NCBI GenBank assembly: GCA_937949615.1
Contig: CALEDQ010000022.1
Span: 1 to 48,282 of the forward strand
Source of the DNA: an uncultured bacterium
GTDB taxonomy: Bacteria; Muiribacteriota; Ozemobacteria; Ozemobacterales; Ozemobacteraceae
DNA: 48,282 bases
Reading direction: 5' to 3'
Shown here: positions 33,596 through 41,536 of the stretch, piece by piece
How the letters are laid out: every line of letters starts with the position of its first letter
Position numbering within the stretch: position 1 is the first letter of the stretch
The notes under the pieces: model-generated
The model's database searches: none
What the model was told of the DNA's origin: nothing
What the model saw: the letters and a program-made list of their open reading frames with translations, nothing else
Translations under genes and position numbers: made by a program

Positions 33596-35698
33596 TCAGA
33601 GAACGGTCAGAAGTTCCTGGTATTTGGCCATGGGCCAGAGTTCTTCGGCGACGAATTCTTCGGCGGAATCGACGGCTGAACGCAGTTCAAGCAGAGCCTT
33701 TTCGCATTCATTGCCAAGATATTCGGCTTTGGCATGAGCGCTTTTGCGGCCTTCAGCCTTCTCAAGAGCTTTTACCAGACCTTCGGTTTTGTCTCTGACC
33801 TGGCTGAAAAGCTTGTCGAAGCGTTTAACTTCTTCAAGGATGTCTTTGGCCGGCAGGCCTGTGGCTTTGATCGAATTGGCCGCATTGGCAGAAAGGGTCA
33901 GCTGTTTTGTCAGGGTCGGCAGTATCTGAGTTCTCGCCATGTTGATCGCGGTCTTGAATTCAATTTCCTTGGTCTTGATATAGTTTTCAAACTTGATTTC
34001 GACTCTTGCCTTGACTTCGCGGCCAGTGAGAACATGGGTTTTTTCCATCAGTTCGATGGCTTCTTTATCTTCAAAAGCTGGCAGGGCGGCAGGTGTATTG
34101 CGGGTATTCGGCAGGCCAAGCTTCTCGGCTTCGCGGTGCCACTCACTGCCATAGCCATTTCCCTCGAAGCGGATACGACGGGTTTCCTTGAAGACTTCTT
34201 TGAGAACAAGCAGAGCGCTTTCGCGGATATCTTTGCCTTTGTGGGCGGCGAGTCTTTTTTCAATCGTGAAATAGCCGTAAGTGGCAATCTGATTGAGTAG
34301 AGTGACTGCTTCAGACGGGTTTTGAGAAGAACCGACGGCTCTGAATTCAAATTTGTTGCCGGTAAAGGCGATTGGCGAAGTGCGATTGCGGTCTGAATAG
34401 TCGCGGGAAATGCGCGGCAGATTTCTGACGCCCATATTGATGTTGGCCATTGCCTGTTCGGTCGGCTTGCCCATGCTTTCGATTTCGTTGATCAGCCTTG
34501 TAAGATATTCGCCAAGGTAGACCGACATGATAGCCGGCGGTGCTTCATTGGCTCCAAGGCGATGGTCGTTGCCGGCATCTGCCACACAGGCGCGCAGCAG
34601 GCCACCGAACTTGTCGACGCCGAGCATGACCGCGCCGAGCGTGAGCAGGAAATTGATATTCTTCAGAGGCGAAGCAGAGGGTTCGAGATAGTTGGCGCCG
34701 GTGTTGTCACCGATCGACCAGTTGACATGCTTGCCCGAACCATTGACGCCGGCGAATGGTTTTTCATGCAGCAGTACTACGAGACCGTGGCGGTTGCCGA
34801 CATGTTTCATGACGTTCATGGTCTGCAGGTTGTGGTCGATGGCCAGATTTGCTTCTTCGAAAAGCGGGGCAAGCTCGAACTGATTCGGCGAAACTTCGTT
34901 GTGGCGGGTTTTGGCAGGAATTCCACGGCGGTAGAGTTCACGGTCGAGGTCTTCCATGAAGGCGATCATTTTTTCGTGAATGGCGCCAAAGTAGTGGTCT
35001 TCCATCTGCTGGCCCTTGGCCGGTGGGGCACCAAACAGAGTTCTGCCGCAGGTTTTCAGGTCGTGGCGGGTTTCGTAGAGCTTTTTCGAAACGACAAAAT
35101 ATTCCTGCTCTGGGCCGCAGTTAACAATGATCTTTTTCGCAAGGCGGTTGCCGAGAAGTCTCTGCAGGCTGATTCCAGCATCGTTAAGTGATCGCATCGA
35201 TCTGAGGAACGGGGTTTTCATGTCGAGAACGTCGCCGGTCCAGGAGAGGAAAACAGAGGGAATAACCAGGGTTCTGGTTTTGCCTGTATCCATAAGGAAA
35301 GCTGGGGAAGTTGGATCCCAGGCAGTGTAGCCGCGGGCTTCGAAAGTTGAACGCATCCCACCGGAGGGGAAGGAAGAGGCGTCGGGTTCGCTCTGAATCA
35401 GCTGTTTGGCTGAGAATCTTTCAAGCATTTCACCATTGTCGGAGTAGGTGAGGAAGGCGTCGTGTTTTTCGGCGGTGCCGCCACGCTGTGGCTGGAACCA
35501 GTGGGTGAAGTGGGTGGCACCTTTGCTGATTGCCCATTCTTTCATGGCATGGGCGACATCTTCGGCGATCGACTGGTCGAGCGGGGTGCCGCTCTGGATG
35601 GTAGCAATAAGCTTTTCGTAGGCATTATTGCTGAGTTTTTCACGCATTACCGATTTGTTGAAAGTCAGTTCACCGAAAATATTGAGGACCTGTGACAT
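33596..35698 (-). CDS. glnN: Glutamine synthetase type III
   Basis: ATP-dependent ammonia assimilation enzyme of the large, GSIII class: 700 residues from the ATG at 35698 with GGAGG six bases upstream; the longer frame to 35782 is rejected. Catalytic-core motifs include HWFQPQRGGTAEKHD, NCGPEQEYFVV, RHNEVSPNQFELAP and NGSGKHVNWS, plus the acidic GSIII helical tail (about 560-700). GSIII is a dodecamer found in Bacteroides, cyanobacteria and some deep lineages. A strong promoter and a series of 13-bp motifs lie upstream, suggesting nitrogen control, though no known regulator site is matched. Confidence 0.95.
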   Translation of the reverse strand: MSQVLNIFGELTFNKSVMREKLSNNAYEKLIATIQSGTPLDQSIAEDVAHAMKEWAISKGATHFTHWFQPQRGGTAEKHDAFLTYSDNGEMLERFSAKQLIQSEPDASSFPSGGMRSTFEARGYTAWDPTSPAFLMDTGKTRTLVIPSVFLSWTGDVLDMKTPFLRSMRSLNDAGISLQRLLGNRLAKKIIVNCGPEQEYFVVSKKLYETRHDLKTCGRTLFGAPPAKGQQMEDHYFGAIHEKMIAFMEDLDRELYRRGIPAKTRHNEVSPNQFELAPLFEEANLAIDHNLQTMNVMKHVGNRHGLVVLLHEKPFAGVNGSGKHVNWSIGDNTGANYLEPSASPLKNINFLLTLGAVMLGVDKFGGLLRACVADAGNDHRLGANEAPPAIMSVYLGEYLTRLINEIESMGKPTEQAMANINMGVRNLPRISRDYSDRNRTSPIAFTGNKFEFRAVGSSQNPSEAVTLLNQIATYGYFTIEKRLAAHKGKDIRESALLVLKEVFKETRRIRFEGNGYGSEWHREAEKLGLPNTRNTPAALPAFEDKEAIELMEKTHVLTGREVKARVEIKFENYIKTKEIEFKTAINMARTQILPTLTKQLTLSANAANSIKATGLPAKDILEEVKRFDKLFSQVRDKTEGLVKALEKAEGRKSAHAKAEYLGNECEKALLELRSAVDSAEEFVAEELWPMAKYQELLTVL

Positions 35699-35718
35699 CG
35701 AAGCCTCCGTTGCACTTG

Positions 35719-35727
35719 GGTTTACAT
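35719..35727 (+). promoter_or_regulatory. Copy of the GGTTTACAT motif in the glnN leader
   Basis: GGTTTACAT 21 bases before the glnN start, inside the predicted 5' untranslated region. It is in the same orientation as the array at 35867-36043. Confidence 0.4.
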
Positions 35728-35753
35728 CATGAACTGATGTATCTGGTAGATGA

Positions 35754-35782
35754 ATCATACTGATCGGAAAAACAAGCGTCAA
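35754..35782 (-). promoter_or_regulatory. glnN promoter
   Basis: On the minus strand TTGACG, exactly 17 bases, TATGAT, giving a predicted start near 35747 and a leader of about 50 bases. Confidence 0.7.
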
Positions 35783-35866
35783 GGTTGATTCGACATTTTT
35801 GCTGAAAAAAATGAAATAAAACTTCTCAAATTTGTAAAAATTAAAAATCGAGAAGTGGCAGCGCGG

Positions 35867-36043
35867 GGTTTACATAACTACTGGTATGAGTTTCAGGCCT
35901 GGTGTACGGTTTACATCCTCTGGTTTTATTAGAGTGTGATGACATGCGGTTTGCATAACTCTGACTGAGGTTTTATTGCGAGGGAATAGTAAGTGGTTTA
36001 CATAACTCTATGCGGTGGGGGGATACCGAAAGATGGGTTACAT
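35867..36043 (+). repeat. Array of five 13-bp GGTTTACATAACT-type motifs spaced about 40 bp
   Basis: This fills most of the glnN upstream gap. Copies begin at 35867, 35908, 35948, 35995 and 36035; the first and fourth are GGTTTACATAACT, the others differ by one to four bases. Spacing is 41, 40, 47 and 40 bp, close to four helical turns, so most sites would face the same side. A weaker GGTTTTATT follows some copies at a fixed distance. The last copy overlaps the end of the creatininase-fold gene. Repeats are too short and variable for CRISPR; tandem operators or iterons fit better. Confidence 0.7.
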
Positions 36044-36871
36044 CTCGTCGAGATCGACCATTTTCAGCAGCATTCTGATCTGTATCGGCAGCTCCGGCAT
36101 CGGGTTGCCCTCGGCGGCAAATTTAACCGATTCAGCCAGAGCAAAGGCAGCCTCGTCGATGAAAAGTTTACCCAGCTCAGGGGTGGCGAGGGCCGGCGAA
36201 CCAAGATAGCCGTCGCGCGAGCCCATTTCCTGAAATGAAAAATTGCCTTTTAATACTTCCCAGGCCGGGTTAACGCAGCAGGCCGACAACTGCCTGGCAA
36301 TTTCACCGCGCAGAAGTTCGGGAGCAATATGCATCAGGGCGCTGGTTTCTTTGACGTCGGCATGCAGTTCGTTGGCCGATTCAAGGCCGATAGCGCGCAG
36401 CGCCGCATCAAGTCGTTCGTTGTGCGCGAAGGTCCAGAGAGGCAGCGGGTCGATAGCTCTGAATTCTCTAAGGGTATTGAGATCTTCGACGGCGACGGCA
36501 ACTGCCTTGAGGGCTTCGGGCGAAATCGACAGGTTGACGAAGACGAGGTTTTTGAAGCCATCGCGACTCAGCGAGCTGCCGATATCATAAAGAGCATCGG
36601 AATAGGTTCTGGCACCCATGCCGTAACTGCCCATAAAGCCGGCGCTGGTATGGCACGGCATGAACGGAACGGTTGGCGCGATCAGACAGCCGTATTCTTC
36701 GCTTTTCAGGCGCGATGCCGCTTCGAAGGCAATAGTTTCGGAAATGAAACATTTGGTGCCCAGCGGCAGATGCGGCCCATGCTGTTCGATTGAGCCAAGC
36801 GGCAGGATGACAAAGGTATTTTCCTTGTCGATTTGTGAAAGTTCCGCTGCAGTAAGATCCATTAAATTCAT
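36038..36871 (-). CDS. Creatininase-fold protein with missing metal ligands
   Basis: 277 residues. LPLGSIEQHGPHLPLGT (residues 23-39) is the family signature, with Glu29 and His31, and HADVKETSAL matches the later conserved block. However, the following metal-binding Asp (GTD) is Lys40, and the NGHGGN segment is replaced by NLSISP at 113-118, removing its His. Two or three metal ligands are therefore absent and ordinary amidase activity is unlikely. Family members hydrolyse creatinine or, in cofactor pathways, formamides. It sits between motif copies upstream of glnN. A promoter ending six bases before the ATG predicts a leaderless mRNA. Confidence 0.78.
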   Translation of the reverse strand: MNLMDLTAAELSQIDKENTFVILPLGSIEQHGPHLPLGTKCFISETIAFEAASRLKSEEYGCLIAPTVPFMPCHTSAGFMGSYGMGARTYSDALYDIGSSLSRDGFKNLVFVNLSISPEALKAVAVAVEDLNTLREFRAIDPLPLWTFAHNERLDAALRAIGLESANELHADVKETSALMHIAPELLRGEIARQLSACCVNPAWEVLKGNFSFQEMGSRDGYLGSPALATPELGKLFIDEAAFALAESVKFAAEGNPMPELPIQIRMLLKMVDLDEM

Positions 36872-36877
36872 GCGCCC

Positions 36878-36907
36878 ATGATAAAGGCAGGCTCAACAGC
36901 CAGTCAA
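36878..36907 (-). promoter_or_regulatory. Promoter of the creatininase-fold gene, leaderless
   Basis: On the minus strand TTGACT, 18 bases, TATCAT, then six bases to the ATG. No Shine-Dalgarno site is visible. Confidence 0.55.
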
Positions 36908-37366
36908 GATATTTTCGCAACTGAATTTATTATAAAGCAGACCAGGATTATTGTTAGAAATGATCTAAGGCTATTACAGTTATGTAAATCGCTATCGTTT
37001 TCGTGGACCAATGGTAAAATTATCGCTTATGGGGAGGTCATTTGTGTTATTTTATCGAAAGCGTTGTCCTCTGTTTTAAAAAGACAACGTCTGATAATAA
37101 ATATTATGTAAACCAAGAAAAAACTGAGCCATAAAATCGACTGAAAATTGGCTTCCAAATAAATATTAAAACAGAATAATTACCGGGCTGAAATATCTAC
37201 AAAGTTACTGTCATCGTATGCCGCAGTTCTTAGAATTGTTCCAGTTTCTGACTAAATATAGTTAAAAGATTATAAAAATCGAAGAAATGTGAATAATTGA
37301 CTCAAAATTGCTAAATGAATCGATAAAAACGTTCGATTTCTTCAAAAACAACTACCTGGAGATAAA
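36908..37366. other. AT-rich intergenic region with two inverted motif copies
   Basis: No convincing gene is seen; a 77-codon plus-strand frame at 36878-37111 has no ribosome-binding site and untypical composition. Minus-strand copies of the nitrogen-block motif lie at 36978-36990 (reads GATTTACATAACT) and 37102-37114 (GGTTTACATAATA), upstream of the creatininase-fold gene. The stretch is much richer in A+T than its flanks. Confidence 0.5.
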
Positions 37367-38080
37367 ATGTCGAACGATGCCCGTCAGAACGAGCTTAATA
37401 ACCTTAAAAATACCCTTTCTACCGTTATCGATAAAAAAGATACCGGAAAAAACGCAACTGCCGCGCCCGGGCCTTCAAGATTAAGCGGTCTGATGGTCGT
37501 ATTTCTCGTTATTTCTGGTCTTGGGCTGGCGCTCTGGCTGGTTACAACGGCAGTCTTTTCTTATGTCGAAAACGGCTTTCTTGCGCGCACTGAACCATTC
37601 GAAAAACAGTTTAGCCAGATTGCCGCAGTTTATGCCACTTTACCCCAGGCATCCGAAAAACTTCCCGGTGTCGATAATTATTCTCAGAAATTCTCAGAAG
37701 CAAAAGTTCTGATCATTAATGCAAAACCGGATGCCAACGGCCGGCTTGTTTCACGCCTCCAGTATAACCTGCCCGAAAATCGCATGCCGCCTTCCCCCGA
37801 TAATATGAATCTCGTGATCAGAATGACCTTGAAAAGCGATCGCATTTATTATTCAAAGGGGAAATTTGCTGGCAAGTTTCCAATTCATGATTTTGTTGTA
37901 GATTTTATTGATCCAAAGTCTAAGAAAATTATTGCTCAGGAAATTGTTAAAGGCGATCCTACCTCTTCAGATAGCGATAGAAACAGGATACATATCGGTG
38001 GAGTTCCTGTTTTGGAAGCCCAGAAAATGCTCGAACAGAAATTGAGTTATCGAGCTCCATTCTGCTGGCATCAGCTATAG
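37367..38080 (+). CDS. Single-pass membrane protein, unknown function
   Basis: Not recognised. 237 residues: polar N-terminus (1-38), one membrane helix (about 41-65, GLMVVFLVISGLGLALWLV), and a soluble extracytoplasmic part with a helical stalk (about 75-115) followed by a beta-rich region (LVIRMTLKSDRIYYSKGKF). TGGAG precedes the ATG. Base composition changes within the gene: up to about 37850 it resembles its neighbours, after that it is A+T-rich with different codon choices. The C-terminus (APFCWHQL) may therefore be a recent fusion or recombination product. Confidence 0.6.
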   Translation: MSNDARQNELNNLKNTLSTVIDKKDTGKNATAAPGPSRLSGLMVVFLVISGLGLALWLVTTAVFSYVENGFLARTEPFEKQFSQIAAVYATLPQASEKLPGVDNYSQKFSEAKVLIINAKPDANGRLVSRLQYNLPENRMPPSPDNMNLVIRMTLKSDRIYYSKGKFAGKFPIHDFVVDFIDPKSKKIIAQEIVKGDPTSSDSDRNRIHIGGVPVLEAQKMLEQKLSYRAPFCWHQL

Positions 38081-38130
38081 TTATTTCAGCAAAGATTCTT
38101 TGTGTCGGTAAGAGCTATAAAAGCGCCGAA

Positions 38131-38143
38131 GGTTTACATAACA
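38131..38143 (+). promoter_or_regulatory. GGTTTACATAAC motif upstream of the permease promoter
   Basis: GGTTTACATAACA lies 18 bases before the -35 box of the permease promoter, centred about 60 bases before the predicted start, a standard activator position. Same motif as the glnN array. Confidence 0.5.
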
Positions 38144-38161
38144 CTGCCTGCTTTTAATTTG

Positions 38162-38190
38162 TTGCCTGTCTCTGCAAACTTGGCTATACT
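38162..38190 (+). promoter_or_regulatory. Promoter of the uracil/xanthine permease gene
   Basis: TTGCCT, exactly 17 bases, TATACT, with the ATG 31 bases further on and GAGGGAG as ribosome-binding site. Confidence 0.7.
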
Positions 38191-38221
38191 TCGCTCGATT
38201 TAAAACAGAGGGAGTATATTT

Positions 38222-39487
38222 ATGGATCAGGCATTTGCAGCAGGAAATCAGGGTATCATTTGCGAAAATGTTCCCCTGCCGCTCGGAAAAAAACTGGTTC
38301 TTGGTCTGCAGCACGCTTTTACCATGTTTGGCGCTACCGTTCTCGTTCCTTTGATTACCGGGCTCGATGTTTCCGTTGCTTTATTCATGGCCGGAATCGG
38401 AACTTTGCTTTTTCATCTGATTACCAGAGGCAGGATTCCTGTTTTTCTGGGCTCGTCATTTGCATTTATCGCACCGCTGGCCGCGGTAACAGGAGCTTAC
38501 GGAAGCGATGCTTTCAAACCTGAAATGATGCCTTTTGCCCTGGGAGGCGCATTTATTGCTGGCCTGCTCTATCTGCTTCTGGCTCTTCTGGTCGGAATTT
38601 ATGGCCCTGCCCGGGTAATTGGCTTCTTTCCACCGGTCGTTACCGGGCCCATTATTATGGTTATCGGCCTCAAGCTCGCCCCGGTGGCAATTGAAATGGC
38701 TGGTTCCAACTGGTTTCTCGCAGCCGTCAGCTTTTCTATTGTCACCGCCGTCAGCGTTTTCGGCAAAGGTTTCTTCAGAGTGCTTCCGGTTTTAACAGGT
38801 CTGATCGGCGGTTATGCGGTTGCCGTCATCATGGGACTTGTAGATTTTACAAATGTCTGCAACAGTGGCTGGGCCGCTCTTCCACATTTTACGCTCGCCA
38901 GATTTGACCCTCATATAATCATGATTGTTGCGCCGGTTGCCATTGCCACCATGGTTGAACATATTGGCGACGTTCTTGCAATCGGCGAGACTGTTAAGAA
39001 AAATTACATCGAGAGCCCTGGACTGCACATGACTCTCATCGGTGACGGAATCGCAACCTCAGTTTCTACAATGTTCGGCGGTCCGCCAAACACAACCTAT
39101 TCAGAGAATACCGGGGTCGTTGCTCTGACAAAAGTCCATAACCCACAGGTCATGAGAGTTGCTGCCGGTTTTGCCATTCTGATGGGTGTCGTTCCGAAAC
39201 TTGGCTGTATTATTTCCACAATTCCAAAAGCCGTGGTTGGCGGAATTTCTGTCGTTCTTTTCGGCATGATTGCAGCGATCGGTGCCCGAAGCCTTATCGA
39301 AGGCCGCATCGATCTGTGTCAGTCGAGAAACCTTATCATTGTGGCAGTCATTCTGGTTCTCGGCCTTGGTGGCGCGGTTTTTCCGGTTACTCTTGGAACC
39401 CTGTCGTTTAAAATCGAAGGTATGGCTCTGGCTGCTATTGTTGGTATTCTTTTGAACAAAATCCTGCCAACTGAAAAAGCAGAATAA
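38222..39487 (+). CDS. Uracil/xanthine permease (NCS2 family)
   Basis: Proton-coupled nucleobase importer of 421 residues with about 14 helices in a 7+7 arrangement. Conserved features: GLQHAFTMFGATVLVPL near the N-terminus, the helix-3 region PVFLGSSFAFIAPL, VAIATMVEHIGDVLAIGE with the substrate-binding Glu, and the second-half signature GGPPNTTYSENTGVVALTKV with its binding Glu. These favour the uracil (UraA) branch over xanthine transporters. It could feed pyrimidine to the dihydropyrimidinase encoded at 24849. Confidence 0.92.
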   Translation: MDQAFAAGNQGIICENVPLPLGKKLVLGLQHAFTMFGATVLVPLITGLDVSVALFMAGIGTLLFHLITRGRIPVFLGSSFAFIAPLAAVTGAYGSDAFKPEMMPFALGGAFIAGLLYLLLALLVGIYGPARVIGFFPPVVTGPIIMVIGLKLAPVAIEMAGSNWFLAAVSFSIVTAVSVFGKGFFRVLPVLTGLIGGYAVAVIMGLVDFTNVCNSGWAALPHFTLARFDPHIIMIVAPVAIATMVEHIGDVLAIGETVKKNYIESPGLHMTLIGDGIATSVSTMFGGPPNTTYSENTGVVALTKVHNPQVMRVAAGFAILMGVVPKLGCIISTIPKAVVGGISVVLFGMIAAIGARSLIEGRIDLCQSRNLIIVAVILVLGLGGAVFPVTLGTLSFKIEGMALAAIVGILLNKILPTEKAE

Positions 39488-39513
39488 TTTCCATATAATT
39501 TTTCACAGATAAC

Positions 39514-39549
39514 AAAACCGGCTTCAGGTCTTTGCCCGAAGCCGGTTTT
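39514..39549. terminator. Bidirectional terminator between permease and subtilase genes
   Basis: AAAACCGGCTTC pairs with GAAGCCGGTTTT around a 12-base loop that can close further (AGG/CCC). T-tracts follow on both strands. Confidence 0.9.
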
Positions 39550-39569
39550 TTATTTACTGCGAACTGCTT

Positions 39570-41024
39570 TTACTTGATGACCGAGAAGTAAAGTTCTTTT
39601 ACCATCGGGTCACTGAGATTCGGGCGTGTGCGCTTGGCAGATCTCGGAGCCTTGTCGGCAACCTGAGCCCGTGACGCTTTAACGGCTTCGAACAGCGTTT
39701 TCCCATCGAGCATCTGCTGGGCGGCATACATGGCGCGAGTTACGTTGATCACCCCACCCGACCGCACTTTTTCTTTCAGCCAGTCTTTTTTGTCGACGGT
39801 ATCCATAAGGATCTTTTTCAGCTGAGCCGGCTTGAGATTCGGATTGACACCGAGAACCATCGAGGCGAACCTGACGGCATTCGGGCAGGCCATCGAAGTG
39901 CCTGACATGTAGCCCATCTTCTGGTTCGGGTAAGTTGCGAAAATGTTCACGCCAGGCACTGCAACGTCGACCTTGGTGGGGCCAAAGCATGAGAACGGCG
40001 CGATTTTCTGGTCTTCGTCGGTGGCGGCGATAACCATTTTGTTTGCTATCGGAACATCGTTCGGTGAAGTGACGATGTTGTCGAGGTCTTCAGTCGAGTT
40101 ACCGGCGGCGATAAAAATCAGAGCATCCTTGCAGCCGGCGAAGAAAGCTTTATCTCTCGGCAGAAAGGCTCTGGTGACGAACAGATTGACGACTTCCTGA
40201 ACTTCGGCGTCGGTCGGGTTTTGAAAGCCCCACTGCACCATATTGCCCTTCATCATTTCGCACAGGCTTTTGTTTTCTGTACCAAATGAGCAGTTGATCA
40301 ATCTCGGTTTATGGGAAGCGATGTAATCGGCTTTTGGCTTGATCTGGTCGGCATACTGCTGGCCAAGCTGCGTAAAATACTTTTCGAGATCAGCCATGGT
40401 GACCTTCTGGCCGCCTTCGGAAGCAGCAGCGTCATCGCGGGTGGTGCGTCGGTGCAGCATCGCGTGCTTGACAGCGGTCAGAGCCTGAGCCGCTTCTTCT
40501 TTCGGGGCGCCGCCGGTCTGAATATGCTTGATGGCGTTGAGGTTAACACCGTCATTCTGGGTTGAAACGATACCGGCACAATGAGTACCGTGTGCCCAGC
40601 CGCCGGTAAAACCGACCCAGGCCCAGAACTGTTTGTCCTGGTAATTTTTTACAAGATAATTGTATTCTTCGGCGGTCAGACCATCTTTGCCGTAGGCCTG
40701 CAGTTTACCGAGGAGTTCCATGCAGCGCAGAACTCTGTCGTAATCCGGAGGTGTATCGGAAAGATTCACCAGAGTTGCACTGTTGTCAACAAAGTTCCAG
40801 CCGAAAATATCATCGACGTAACCATTGTTATCGTCGTCTACACCGGCTTTACCGTTGAGCTCAAGGTCATTCGGCAGCGCCAGGGGTTTGAGTGCTTCGT
40901 GAGTGAAATCACTGCCTGAATCGACAATCAGAACGTTAACCTTTTCAGAAGCCTGAACCGGTGAAAATGAAAAGCCAAAAGAGGCAGCCAGAGCGGCAAG
41001 AACGAGTTTACGGGTAAATTTCAT
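39570..41024 (-). CDS. Secreted subtilisin-like serine protease (S8)
   Basis: 484 residues from the ATG at 41024 (GGAGGTG six bases upstream); the frame to 41126 is longer but unsupported. Signal peptide 1-26, cutting after PVQA. Catalytic triad: Asp35 (VDSGSD), His145 (HGTHCAG) and Ser377 (GTSMACP); Asn309 in AAGNS stabilises the oxyanion. Asp35 lies only nine residues after the signal, so there is no prodomain, unlike classic subtilisins. A large insertion (about 50-140) separates Asp from His, containing a calcium-loop-like DDDNNGYVDD at 63-72. A Cys-rich pattern (Cys149, 245, 255, 346, 380) is unusual. Possibly iron-regulated, see promoter. Confidence 0.9.
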   Translation of the reverse strand: MKFTRKLVLAALAASFGFSFSPVQASEKVNVLIVDSGSDFTHEALKPLALPNDLELNGKAGVDDDNNGYVDDIFGWNFVDNSATLVNLSDTPPDYDRVLRCMELLGKLQAYGKDGLTAEEYNYLVKNYQDKQFWAWVGFTGGWAHGTHCAGIVSTQNDGVNLNAIKHIQTGGAPKEEAAQALTAVKHAMLHRRTTRDDAAASEGGQKVTMADLEKYFTQLGQQYADQIKPKADYIASHKPRLINCSFGTENKSLCEMMKGNMVQWGFQNPTDAEVQEVVNLFVTRAFLPRDKAFFAGCKDALIFIAAGNSTEDLDNIVTSPNDVPIANKMVIAATDEDQKIAPFSCFGPTKVDVAVPGVNIFATYPNQKMGYMSGTSMACPNAVRFASMVLGVNPNLKPAQLKKILMDTVDKKDWLKEKVRSGGVINVTRAMYAAQQMLDGKTLFEAVKASRAQVADKAPRSAKRTRPNLSDPMVKELYFSVIK

Positions 41025-41048
41025 CAATAGCACCTCCAGTATTTTTTT

Positions 41049-41077
41049 ATGATAATGATTATTTTGCTTTCTGTAAA
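41049..41077 (-). promoter_or_regulatory. Subtilase promoter overlapped by a Fur-box-like sequence
   Basis: On the minus strand TTTACA, 17 bases, TATCAT. The spacer and -10 box carry AATAATCATTATCAT, which matches about two of the three hexamers of the Fur consensus. Iron-responsive repression is inferred only. Confidence 0.5.
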
Positions 41078-41149
41078 TATCCCCTGCCCCAACTTTACAA
41101 ATAAATTTGCATGTGAAAAAAATCACCGCCGCTCTGAGTGTTCTTAATG

Positions 41150-41178
41150 TTGCATTATACTTGTCTGGGGTATATACT
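41150..41178 (+). promoter_or_regulatory. Promoter of the ubiquitin-like operon
   Basis: TTGCAT, exactly 17 bases, TATACT. Predicted start near 41185, leaving a leader of about 73 bases before the first ATG. Confidence 0.7.
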
Positions 41179-41201
41179 TTTCTGAGATTACTGTGAAATC
41201 A

Positions 41202-41225
41202 AAGGCTCTGTCAGCCTTAAGACAG
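41202..41225 (+). promoter_or_regulatory. Two mutually exclusive hairpins in the operon leader
   Basis: AAGGCT (41202-41207) can pair with AGCCTT (41213-41218), and CTGTC (41208-41212) can instead pair with GACAG (41221-41225). The two helices share bases, so only one can form. They lie 20 bases before the ribosome-binding site AAAGGGGA. Function is speculative. Confidence 0.3.
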
Positions 41226-41257
41226 TTGTTATATGAATCAGAAAGGGGATCACACCC

Positions 41258-41536
41258 ATGGGGGCCGTATTGGTTGAAATCTGGGATGCCACCGGAAACA
41301 AGAAAGTAAAGGCAGAACTTCCAGACGATGAAGCCGTTAACCGCATAATCATTCTTCTCATCGACAAGATGAATCTGCCCAGATTTACCCCCGATGGTCA
41401 GCTGATGAGCTATAAGTTCCATCACAAGGCCTCCGGTCGCCAGCTGCTCGACGACGAAACCTTTCATCAGGCCGGTGTCAATTCTGGCGATGTACTGCGC
41501 ATTCAACCCGAAATCACTGCCGGGAAGGCTGCATGA
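41258..41536 (+). CDS. Ubiquitin-fold (YukD-like) protein
   Basis: 92 residues with a beta-grasp pattern: strand VLVEIWDATG, strand KKVKAELPDD, helix AVNRIIILLIDKM (27-39), strand MSYKFHHKASG (50-60), LLDDETFHQAGVNSGDVLRI (63-82, with the ubiquitin-like LDD...GV..GD..R pattern). It resembles YukD/EsaB rather than ubiquitin itself. It is encoded first, directly before an E1, so it is the likely modifier. The C-terminus is ITAGKAA, with no di-glycine; activation may require trimming after Gly89 or the protein may be non-covalent. AAAGGGGAT precedes the ATG. It overlaps the E1 gene by four bases. Confidence 0.8.
   Translation: MGAVLVEIWDATGNKKVKAELPDDEAVNRIIILLIDKMNLPRFTPDGQLMSYKFHHKASGRQLLDDETFHQAGVNSGDVLRIQPEITAGKAA

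Noticed and set aside
35867..36043. CRISPR array
   Set aside because: The repeated core is only 13 bp and degenerate, and no cas genes are present; operator-like repeats fit better.
36878..37111. 77-codon plus-strand frame
   Set aside because: No ribosome-binding site, A+T-rich unstructured composition, and it overlaps the promoter of the divergent gene.
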